Positions 49,401-61,149 of a DNA stretch of 64,000 nt are shown in pieces (position 1 is the stretch's first letter; every line of letters begins with the position of its first letter). Source of the DNA: Panonychus citri (taxonomy: Eukaryota; Arthropoda; Arachnida; Trombidiformes; Tetranychidae); NCBI RefSeq assembly GCF_014898815.1, contig NW_026515543.1:744001-808000 (forward strand), written 5' to 3'. The notes under the pieces are model-generated. The model searched no databases. It saw nothing but the letters and a program-made list of their open reading frames with translations, and was not told the origin of the DNA. Both the position numbers and the translations under genes were made by a program.

Positions 49401-50643
49401 TTGAAACAATTTAGTAAATTACCTATTCTACTTTTTCTGTAAACAATCAAGAAAAAAAAACAGAAATAAAAGTTAATTAATCAGCTCAATTTATTTGTAC
49501 ACAAAGTTAATTGTGATTATTAAATTTGTGTATTCATTATTTGTTGGTCGATTGGAGACAATTTAATTTTCATTGTTTGGATTACCTCAATGTCCACAAT
49601 GAGTATAAATTGATTAACTTAATTACTTGAGTGAGGGTATGATTTTCAGTGAATATTGAATTAACCCTTGGATATTGTACTGTATATAAATTTAACTGTA
49701 ATAATATGATTATTTGGAATGAGGAAGTTGGAAATGAATTGGAATTCATTTAATTGTTCCAGTAACCTAATCATCATTTCTCAATCTCTTCCATAGATTA
49801 TCATCATTCCTCCTTCATCTCTCCCACCTCACCATTCACGTTCCACCTCTAAGGTCTCATGTATTCTCATTGAAATTTCATGTGAATGAAAATCGTAAAG
49901 TCAAAACATTCAGAGTAAATAATAGTTTCCATGAAAAGAAAAGGCAAAAAAGTAATCAGAATTCAGAAATAATGCTATTTCACTTGGAATTAATCTTCTT
50001 ATACCCTGATGATCATGAAGATGATGATGATAATCACGAGGATGATCCTATTAATTCACGAGGGAGTGAGAGGATAAATCGAAACTCAGTAATCAAAGAA
50101 ATTCCGAATTTTGTTTGGAAGGGAAAAAACCTCTTCTCCATGAAAGATTTCGTAAAATTTGAAACTGAGAAAAAAAAGTTCTGACTAAATCAAGCTGAAT
50201 AATAACTGGCATGATAAATGAATAACTTTTTGATCTATGAACAAAAAAGTTGATAACAATTAAATTTTTCTACTACACTAATGATCAACTACTAACATAA
50301 TCTACTTTGTTGTTACTATTACAATAATAATAATATCATGTTAATAATTATCTTCATGTTGATTACTGTTAGTTTATTATTATAACAATTAATGAACTGA
50401 TTGACACACTTACAAATGATAAACATTTGCAACAATTAACCTAATTGCTTTCAATCAAATTGATTGTACTATTTTCATTGGATATTAGTTAATTTTTGCT
50501 TATAACATATTAGTATCTATGGGAATACCAAGCAAACAGTTGAGGTGAAGGAAAAAGATTCAATTGATTGAATCCAATTGGGAAAATTGTTCTGATGATT
50601 GTGATCCCAATGAATTAAGATAAATAAACATTGCACCATAAAC

Positions 50644-51029
50644 ACTGACCATTGGTCAGTATAATGAAAACACAATGATATCATTGTTACACCATAAAAA
50701 TATCATGTTAACTGTTGTTATCTCTTCAATGTTCAGATGAACTATTTATGAACCAAATTACCAATGAAATGGTCAGTATAATAATAACAATAATTGACCA
50801 ATAGCCTGAGCAACAACAACAAAAACAACTAACCAAATGGACAATGATAATAATACAATTTTGATAATTTTCTGTTATATTTTTTTTCTTGCTGACCAAT
50901 AGAGTCTCTTTATAACAATAACAACATATTGACCAACATCTCAACTGACCACTGGTCAGAAATAACTATTTATATATATATAACCTGATTGTCCAGTGTT
51001 ACTTTTTTTACTTGCCATGAAACTGACCA
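50644..51029. promoter_or_regulatory. Cluster of TGACCA/TGGTCA sites with two near-identical dyads
   Basis: Nine copies of TGACCA or its complement start at 50646, 50653, 50770, 50795, 50893, 50930, 50946, 50953 and 51024. Two pairs form dyads TGACCA-N-TGGTCA (50646-50658 and 50946-50958), the first extending to 17 bp. The hexamer resembles a nuclear-receptor half-site, although the orientation and the last base differ from the ecdysone element. It may be an intronic enhancer of RGK B. Confidence 0.4.
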
Positions 51030-54000
51030 CATACTCTTAGGGTTTTATTATTTAACCACAGGGAAACTTTTATCCCATAACATTAACATGGTTGATTGTA
51101 AATCAACGTTAATCCAATAGTTAACATTGTCAGCTTTTTAATTGCTTCCGTGTTTAGAGTTACAATTTGATTTATCATTTTATTTTGGTGAATCAAAGTT
51201 ACGTGAACATGGTGATTATTGAACTGAAAATCTTTGAACTTTCTTTCACAATTTTAAGATTTAATTGTCATCATGAGATTTAAGATTTCAATTAATCCGA
51301 TTCGTTAGTTTATCATGAAAGATTTGGATGTTTATCTGCTTCCAAAATGACAAAATGAACAATGATTAACTTTTCTGGTGAATTCTCAGTGGGAACTCCT
51401 GCTCTTCAGGGGAAAAGTTGAAACTTCCAAATATGAACAATAGTATTTAATTATCATGGTTCGAATTTAAAACCTAATTATCATTTACTTCTAGTTGAAT
51501 CTTTACTTTTACATGGATTAAAGTGAAAGAGAATGGAAAACAGAACTTTTTTTTTATTAGAATTTTCTACGAATACTTTTTCGGTGGATTAGCTTAGAAC
51601 TTTTTCTCTGTTTCTTATTCCATCTGATTTTACCCTTATTCTCAGCTTACGAAAACGATAATTTTAGAACAAACAAAAAGAAAAGTTCTGAAGTTTTGTT
51701 TTCCAAACTTATAACAAGATTCTGAGTCCATTCAATGAGTTCTCAGTATTCTGATGTAGCAAACTGCTCAATGAATTTCCAGCATTACGATTAACTGAGT
51801 TTTCTTGTGTTTTTCAGACACAGAATTGATCAGATTAAAGTAAAATTAAATCAAAAGGTTTTCAATGTAACCATTTAACTTTAAACTGTCCCAATTTTAT
51901 TTCATCATCATTGAATTTGACTGTTTCCTGATACCTCAAGCTAAATCATCTGAAAACAGTTCTCAAGGTAAATCAAATTTATCCTGAATCCCCATGAAAA
52001 CATTAACAATAAATGACAATCATTATAATTAAAGTTTAGTTTTTGGGTAGAAAATTTTCCTATCAAATCAAATGAACTGAAATTAATGGTTGTTATTGAA
52101 AAAGACTTTGAAATTGGGTAAAAATATCATGTTAATGATGCTCATCATCATGGTAATTTAAATGTTTATTTCAATTCATTTATCATCCTAATAATAAAAT
52201 TGATTAGATAATGAGAGTTGATTAAATTGTTTGATTCAATTATTTTTGGAAAAAAAATTCCATTTTCTTTCTCATGAAGCTCAAATTCATGAGGTAAATT
52301 CTGAAACAGAATTCAGACTAATATCATTTGGAAACTGTTGGAATAAGATATTCACAAAAGGAGAGAAATGAATGAATATCAAATATTTAGAAAGGAGAAA
52401 AATTTAGTTCGATCAGAACTTTTTTTTAGGTCCAGAATTTTGATCTTTTTATCGGAACCATGAAACTGACCCAGTTGAAGATAATATTGAACTTAAATCT
52501 CCAATAAGTGGACTCGAAAATATTTGATTACGATGAGAGGATAATGGTAGTTGAAAATTCTGGTTACGAATTCATTGGTTATCATTTATCAAATTTACTT
52601 CCTCCCAATTTACCCTGAGTTTTAACAATCTGATTATGAATCTCTATTATTATTTTTATCTTCATGTTGGTATTGTCACCAAGTAAGTAACTTGAATGTT
52701 CATCATCATTATCATCCTCTTACTCTTGAGTATATATATTTATATTCTTAAAGTGATATTTATCTTGTCTTGATGAGTTTTCCTTGTTATTAGATAATTA
52801 AGTTGACCCAATTTGATGGTGAAAATCAATCATGAAAACTTATTCACTTTTACTCAGTCTAGCTTTCAGAACTTTCCTCTGCCAATAATAATTGTTTTCG
52901 TGTTATTATTCATCATCAATATGAAAGTAATTCAATATTTTGTACATTATACACAGTAAACAATAAGCTAACTGACCAGTGTCCAGTGTGTATGTGTGTT
53001 TGTGTGTATTGAAAAGTCAAACATGATTAACATCAAGTTTATTTGTGATCATCAGTTTGTTTCAATGAAATTAACTTGATCATTTTGGACAACAACAATC
53101 TAAACTTTTCCCATTGCAATTTAAATTATCATGATAATGATTAGTGTGATGGTTAACCAGGATAATCTAATTGTAATCTAATTTAATCTTCATATTACAT
53201 TTGATTATCATTAATATTATCATTTGTTTTTTTCCCTTCCAATTGATTCTGTGATATTAATCAAAGAAAACAAGTAAACATGAAACTTTCCCATTTTCTC
53301 ATCAAGCTGATTCCATGTTCAGTTGATTTATCGTGTTGTTATCATGCTAGTTTTTTTTGCTTCGGCTAATCAAACAATCAAATTGTAATCAAGAATCTGA
53401 TGAGTATCATTATCATAATGATTATTGTTTGATTAGGTAATTAGAGGGTCAAAGGTAATGAGTTAAAGGTGATAAACAAGGATAAGGACCTTTAATCAAT
53501 TTCATGTCTCATTAAATTTACTAATACTAATACTTAACATGAGTCTGGATTTAATTTGATTATCATTGAATCAATTTTATTATATTCATGTCACTTGATA
53601 TTAACTATTATATTATATTATCATGGTGAGAAAGTGATAAATGTTTTCAATGATTAGATTTCTGGAAAACAAAATCCGGAAGTGATTAGATGATTTTGGA
53701 AATTTGATCAGGAAAAGGAGATAAAAATTTTCCTTTACAATAAAAAAGTTCAATTTCCATGTCATGTCAAAAGTCATTGAAAATCTTATCCCTTATATTA
53801 ATCAGCTAATACTTCAAGTCGACTATTGAAAATGTTGATCCATCGTCTTCCTTTGTTTCTCAATAAGAGGGTATTGACCTCAGCTGATAATAGAAAAGTG
53901 AAAATGATAAAATAAGGATAAGATGATAATAGAGAATCAAAGAGATAATCATGATCCGGAGTTAAAGGTAATTCTCAGTGAGATTCAACAAGACTCATCA

Positions 54001-57000
54001 ATTATCACATCTCCTTATCCCAGAATCCCAATTCTTAACCCATCATCATCATGGTTTCTTTAATTATCTCATTTCTGATAAGAATCATGGTGATTGAACT
54101 GATAGATTATCATTATTATCTTCATCTCACCTTCCCTGAGAATCCATTGTAATCTTAATTGCACAGAAAAAGGTGAAAGAATTTTGTTTTCACTCCCTTA
54201 CTATCAAAAACTAATAATAATTTTCTTAATCAATGTAATCAAATTTAATGATGATGGTGATGATTAAATGATAACAGAGATTGTTATTCATCATCTCCAT
54301 GATAAATATGACACACGGAAGATAAAATTACCAGCAGAATTGACTTGGTTATCTAATATATTTTTTTTAGAACAGAGAAATAATTATTTTCTTATTAACT
54401 AATAACTTCCTTAATTTTATTTATTTTTTCATTCACTTCTACTTGATTATCCATCTAATGATTAACACTGACACACACACACACATAGATAATCAACTAA
54501 ATACTATTATGATAATAATGATTCTAATCAATCAAACTCTTAATTTCATTTTCAACAATAAAAACTGTTAACCCTCCTACCGACATTGCAAAGTTAATTA
54601 AGATCCTCCTCATTACTGTTTTGGTTAATTGTCAAAGTTAATCACTTCCTTATTTCTGACATGTAAACTGAATATATATTAATATATCTAAACACATACC
54701 GAATTAATGAAATTAAAAGTTAATTGTATTACAATTGATTAGCTTGGGAAAAAGTTTCACTTTTTGTTTGTTTCACCATCATAATCATAATGATGGCTCT
54801 CAATGTGGCTACTCAAGGGATCGAGAGTAAATAAAGTTAACATAAACATCACCAGCAATTAACTTAATCCATTGATGGTTTCATGATAAATATTATATTA
54901 CAATTGAGAAATTTATACATTCCTTTAATCCTCTTATATCTTATTCCCTGAATTTTCATGAGCATCAACCTCAGGATAAACTGAGAATTGAGTGTTTACC
55001 TTTTTTACTTGTTATTATTTTGAAACTTTGTCTTTACTTTTGAGGTTTTTTTTTGTTCACCAACTCATCGAGTGGATTTTTGTTTATTCATGATACTGAT
55101 TAATGTGATTTCTCAAGGTGACAAAAGGTTAAACAATTTAAGGATCAAAATTGTCCTTTGATTGACAAACAATCAATATTTCATTTGATTCCATTTATAT
55201 AATATATATAATCTTAAGAGAGTTAATCTTTATCTTGCTTGGGATTAAGATGACAAAGGATTAGGGATTAGCATTTTAAAGTTAATCAACTTGGAAATCA
55301 CTTTGGAGTTTGATAAGAAAATTTTCATTTCCTTATTCTATTGATATTAATACAATCGATAACTTTGATTGTCATTTGATGTTAACCATTGTAGTGGGTG
55401 TAGATGTATAATTAACATATGAATAATCAATGATTAGTTGATTCTGATTGCATTGATTAGGAATCATGAAGCCTTATCAAGAAATGAACAAACAACAAAC
55501 CATAAATCATTTGATTAATTTGATTAAATCTCTGTTTAATTTGCCACGATAACGATAATATTAACAAACACTGAACACTAGATAACCTTGATCTTGTTGT
55601 TTGTTGATTTAATCATTTGTATCATGTAAATTTCATGGTTACCATCATGATTTTTTTTATCAATTTCAAATTAATCAGTGACTTGATTTCTCAAATACAA
55701 ATTAGACTCTTGATCCATGTTGTTATTATTTCAAATAATTTTCAAATTATCATGTAAACACAAATTGACAATTTGCCTTTTCCTTTAAATCTCAAAATGA
55801 GGATTTTTTTTCCTCCTCATGATATAACATGAACATGGTGGCAAATAATATCAGAATCTGTGAGATTCATGCCAATTATATGATAATTCATGATTCCAAT
55901 GAATCGTATAGAATTGTATCAATCGTGAATCGGGGAGAGAGAGAATGAAAAAAGTTTCCAATTCTGAAACTTTGTGTCATGGAAATTGTAACAATCAATT
56001 GGGTTAAATTGAAGTATTTACAATCATCTTGATTAACGTTAATTGAATAGTAGTTACCTTACTAACCGATTGATTTTGATACTCATTTGATTAGTTTCAA
56101 TTGAATTTAAATTAGTTAAATTGATTTAAATCATTTGTTTAACATCAACGACATTGTCAATTTATTATCCTTGAACCTTTAATTATGATAATTGTTTGTA
56201 TCTTTGGATAGTGTTACTTTTGTTAGCTTTATTAATTGATTGATTCATTCTGGTAATCAATTGATTATCATTGATATGTTGATTGGTTAAAATTGTTACC
56301 CTTTTAATTTGATCACCATGATAATCAGCAACATGATAAATGATTCAGATTCTGAACGATTTAAAAAAACTCCTTAACCCTTATGATATATTCATGTATT
56401 TATATGAGTTCAATGTTGATTATTAATCATCTTGATGGTTGTTTAATTGTTACTGTTAGTTTAAGATTCTGAATTTACACAATTAGTGAAAAAAAAATTA
56501 AAAGATTAACTAAACTCTTGGTCTCGTTAATTAATCATACTGATTAAGTTGTCTTGAAATAATTAACTTGATTGTTTAAAGTTTAAAACTTAAACTATCA
56601 ACTTCTAGAATCCTTGATTATCAATATTTGGTTAGGATTTTAATTTGATTTAAATTGTTCAATGAGTAAATTATATAATCCCAGTTAATTTGTGATTAGT
56701 TTGGCTCTTCAACAACAATTTAATTGTGAAAATAAATTCAGTTAACTGGCAACAATTAACTTAAAATCGTTTTTTAATTCAATCATAATATAAAGAGCTG
56801 ATTGTTGATGATACAAAAAGAGGGAGAAAAAAATTTACTTCTAGTTGCCAATTTAATCTAATTACAACTAAATTAATGATTCAAAATCTGATTCTGTTGG
56901 AAGACAATTAAATCAATAATAATTAAGAAACTGAAGCAACAATTATAAGCCTAAGAAAACAATTAGCGAACACAATTAATCATTATAATTAACCAGCAGC

Positions 57001-58790
57001 AATGAAAGAAATGCTTAGAAAAAAAAGTTAAATGTTACTCGACTCAAGTGTCTTATCATGAAATGAATTTGGTTATCAACCTGAGCCTGAATCTTTATGA
57101 ACTTTTCCCACCATGATGATGAAGAAAGGAGGATTTACCAGGAGAAAGAAAAAGAAAAGAAAAAAAGATGAACCAAAAATCCAGAAAAACAAATCGAATA
57201 ACAAGAAAAAAAAAGATTTTCACTATTAGAACTTTTTTTCGAGATTCTAATGGGTCAATCTTTCATCATGATGACCACTATAATTACGAGATCCCAGCAA
57301 ACGATTCAAATATAAAATAGTTTGGAAAATTATTGAGAAACAAAATTCGTTAATAAAATGATTTTATCGACATGATTGGGATAATTATGATATCGCTTCC
57401 CTGCATGAAAGGTTAATCATTTGGTTAATCATTATTGATTAGCTGAATTAGTTTCAGTTAAAATTGTTTGTTCAGTATTGATGGTGATTACCTTTTGAAG
57501 CTCAATTGTGACTATCATGAAGGGTTTGGTTTCAAGTGAAAGTTCAATGAACTTTTCCCTGAAAAAGGTTGGAATAAAATTCTGAGACTTTTTTTCCCTT
57601 CTTTTGGGTTTGTCTCGAGTTTTCAGAATTTCCTATGAAATAATCATAATAATCTTATTAAAATGAGTAATATTTTATCTCCAGCATCATGATTCTTCAA
57701 TTTTTTACACACTCTTCCATTAGATACAATGTCAATTTTATGATAATATTTATTCAGAGGTTTAACTCATGTTTATTCAAGCACAACGATAATTCATGAT
57801 TGAAAGTTTCGTTTTTTTTTTCATTACATGATTAATATTATTATTTATCAAAGTCAATATTGTTATTAGCATGGTGATTAACATGATTATCATCATGATA
57901 ATGGAGTAATAAAAGATTACCTTGACTTTGAACTTGAATTTGTTTCCATTATAACATTTTGATTGTGACCTCATGGGATAGATTGAATTGAAATTGAATA
58001 CAATTAGTATTTATGGTTAACAGAATTTTCTTTCCATTGTAATAGATGATTCGGTTTTTCCCTTTCCCTCGAGTTCTAAGGTTTTTAGAACTTTTTTTTC
58101 TCCTTTTCTTCTTCCAATTATTCGAGAAACAATTCTTATGGAACTTTACTTGCCAAATACACTGAATTTCTCCTCAGAAAAGTTCTAGTTCCTTCCAATC
58201 ATTTACTTATAAATCTATTGGAGATTTTTTTTCCCTCCCTCATGAGCCAATCATGGATTCTGATTCGAGATGAATTTTCGGTCTGTGTGTGTGTGTCCAT
58301 GATTATTGCACAACGATAATCTAATTCTGGTTTATTTCCTTTTTTTCTCATGGTACGACTCATGTGTTTGTTTGAATGTAACTGAATGACAGGAACTGAT
58401 AATGATAATTCATGATAACTGATCGTGATGATGATTATGGTGATGATTTATTCTGATTGATTTTCCCAAATGAATTGTTGAAACGACTCTTGAAATCGTC
58501 TTCCTGATAAAGGGAGTCAGGGGGAGAATAAAAGAGGAAAATGAGTGAGTTGTAATGATAATATTCAATATTTTGTGTTCTAATGATATTATGATGACAG
58601 AAATAAAAAGAGATAAATGTTCATTCAGAATCGATGATGATCATGATCATTTACCAATGATTCTGATGGAAATGTATTGATTGCTTGTGATTCTGTTAAT
58701 GTTTTCTTCCTACTTTTTTCCGTCTTCTGAGTAAATTCATTTGACATTGATGATGATGATACCAAAGAGGTAACACTTGAATTCCTAGTG

Positions 58791-58843
58791 TCATCCTCAT
58801 CCTCATCATCACATTGTCATGATGATGATGAGAATGAGGATGA
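58791..58843. repeat. Imperfect hairpin of TCATCC and GGATGA tracts
   Basis: A pyrimidine-rich arm (58791-58813) faces its near reverse complement (58820-58843), pairing at about 22 positions around a 6-nt loop. It probably arose by microsatellite strand switching. Confidence 0.6.
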
Positions 58844-60057
58844 GAAGATGAGGAAGAAAAAAATAACACAAATAATCAAATGAATTGCGATTGTAATGAT
58901 AATTTAGTAACCATTGTAAACGAATCAATTTATTCAACATTAACCACACTCGGATAAATTGTTCAAATCAACAAACAATTGTAGTTAAATGTAGGTTTTT
59001 TTTCATGTGATTAAAATGATTGTTAATGATTAACATTGGTGACAATTATTTTCAATTGTGTTAAATGGTACAATTAAAATTAATACATTATAATGTAATG
59101 TTTTATTTCCGGGTAGGGTCATTTATGTTAGTGTACTTTTGATCATTAATCAATTTATTGACAATTAGATTGTTGTTCAAACAATTTATTGTTAATGGTT
59201 AGATGGTGAAAGCTATTAACTAATCATCATCAACATTGAACAATTCAATGAAATAATCATTTTGATTGTCGATCTTTGTTAAATTATTTGTAACAATTTT
59301 ATTTTTTCACAATCAACTTGATCTTGTTGATTGAAATTAACTAATTGTGAGTGTGTGTAACTGTAAATTGTTTATCAATCTCAACATATTATTAATTTTG
59401 CTGTTGTTGGTTAGTTAATTGTGTCAATTGATTTGAATAAAAGTCATTTTAAGACCAATGAACTTGATTGATATTCAAGTTAATCATGATTGTGAATGTT
59501 AATATTTAATCAACAATCAAGACAATCATCATTATGATAAATATTATTATTATTATTTTTATATAATTCATGATGTCGATGATTAAATGACTTTGAACAT
59601 TTCACCTTAATCATCAATCAGAATTGATTATTATTGATTGTTAATTCTCAATTCTCAACAGTTAAGTAAATCACGGGAATCATTGGAAATTGATCTTTAG
59701 TAACATAAGATTATTAATATAATAACATTTAAGATGGAAAATGATTAAAGATGATTGATTAATAGTCTAGTTAATCATAATTACAATAACAATAATCGAG
59801 CAGAATCATTTTGATTAGCCAACAATTTATCAACAATCACGTACCAGAAACAAAACATAATCAATTATTATCATTACCAAAATTAAGATGATAATAGTTA
59901 TTGATATGAAAAACTATCAACAACCATTGGAAAGTTAATCATGATTCATATTAACACTTGACGATTTAATTTGATTGTTACATGTAATTAGTGAACAATG
60001 TAAACAATAATTAATCCTTTGTAACTAATTCACGATTGTTAATTATCTTTTATTTAG

Positions 60058-60474
60058 ATTTTCTATGATTCTGTGATAGTAATTTACTCAATCACTGATC
60101 GTCGGAGCTTCGAGATTGCCGCTCAACTATTAACCATGGCGATCTTTGATTATAAGCGAATCAATTGTGACCTCAAGGTTTGTCTGATCGGAAATAAATC
60201 TGACCTGGTTCGAGCTCGAGCAGTTGAACATCATGAGGGTAAATCACTTGCCAACAGGTTCGAAGTTGATTTCCATGAGGCATCGATTGAACTCGAAGAT
60301 AATCTTGATCATATTCTTTATTGGATCTCTAATAATGTTCGAACTCGATTCGGTTTCATGCCGATCAATGGTTCTACTCACGGGAAATTCCGTCGGGCTT
60401 TAAGCTTCGTTAAACGGGTTCTTCGAAAACCCGATTCAAAGCATCGATCTTGCGAATCAATTAATGCCATTTAA
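60058..60474 (+). CDS. RGK-family GTPase B, exon 2 (residues 339-476)
   Basis: Entered in phase 0 after TTTAG, it begins IFYDSVIVIYSITDRRSFE and so continues the fold exactly where paralogue A's second exon does. NKSD is intact at residues 384-387. The G5 motif reads EASI (412-415) rather than the usual SA. The last 60 residues are basic and end RSCESINAI, with Cys470 in the RGK-type C-terminal motif (C-x2-hydrophobic-x2-hydrophobic). The stop is TAA at 60472. Poly(A) signal candidates are AATAAA at 60774-60779 and 61034-61039. Confidence 0.88.
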   Translation: MFYDSVIVIYSITDRRSFEIAAQLLTMAIFDYKRINCDLKVCLIGNKSDLVRARAVEHHEGKSLANRFEVDFHEASIELEDNLDHILYWISNNVRTRFGFMPINGSTHGKFRRALSFVKRVLRKPDSKHRSCESINAI

Positions 60475-61149
60475 TCATCTCTCTCATCATCGTTCAATTT
60501 AATATCATCATTTATCATTAACCAATTAGTTCATTAATTGTTTCCATTAATGAAAAATCTAGTTGATTAACAAATGAGAAAAAAAAACTTTTCCAACTTT
60601 TTCTTGTTCTTTTCAAAACAATTAGTTAATTGTTTATATATATCATGCAATTTAATTCACTAATTGTAATATCCTGGATAAATTTAATCATCGATCATCA
60701 GAATTATCATTATTTTTTAACTTTTAATTAAAAACTTGTTGGTAAACCAAAAAATAAGAAACTTGATCATCACAATAAAATCACAATTTTCTCATTCGTT
60801 TATCCTTATAGTTAATTTGAAAGTTTTCATTCTGATTGTGATTAAGATTTTTAATCTTTCTCTCAACTTTATCTCATTACTTTTATTCTAGGGTTTCAAT
60901 AGTTAATTGTAATTCATACGATGTAATTGAAACTTCAATAGTAATCATGATTGGATTGTTAATATGTACGCTAATTGTAATGATTCCTGATAAATTGTTA
61001 TCATGTCTCTCATTTGATTTATAATTGCCATTTAATAAACATGCTTTTTCACAATATTCATTGTTGTCTTTTCAATATTTACAATTAACTTTGGCTCAAG
61101 TTGTTTTTTACAATCGGGATTCATTTTTTTAGAAGATCAGATTTTTCAT
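60475..61149. other. Shared 3' interval of RGK B and AQR
   Basis: The two genes converge here. Forward AATAAA words are at 60774 and 61034, and a reverse one is at 60892-60897, so the 3' UTRs may overlap. No coding sequence seen. Confidence 0.6.

Larger units (their letters stand above)
34238..60057 (+). other. Giant intron of RGK B, 25.8 kb
   Basis: The donor is AAAAG|GTAAGT and the acceptor TTTATTTAG before 60058, both in phase 0. The translated join follows the RGK fold. The intron contains the LTR element at 36568-40505 in antisense orientation, an unrecognised minus-strand frame at 45968-46219, a GA tract at 46441-46474, the TGACCA site cluster at 50644-51029 and a purine/pyrimidine hairpin near 58791-58843. 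The remaining sequence (34.3-36.5, 40.5-45.9, 46.5-50.6 and 51.1-60.0 kb) is AT-rich with TCA/TGA words and no exon I can support. Confidence 0.8.

Noticed and set aside
52425..52440. T-rich tract then AG|GTCC as a recursive splice site in the RGK B intron
   Set aside because: The donor half GTCCAG lacks the A at +3 and +4 needed for a usable 5' splice site.
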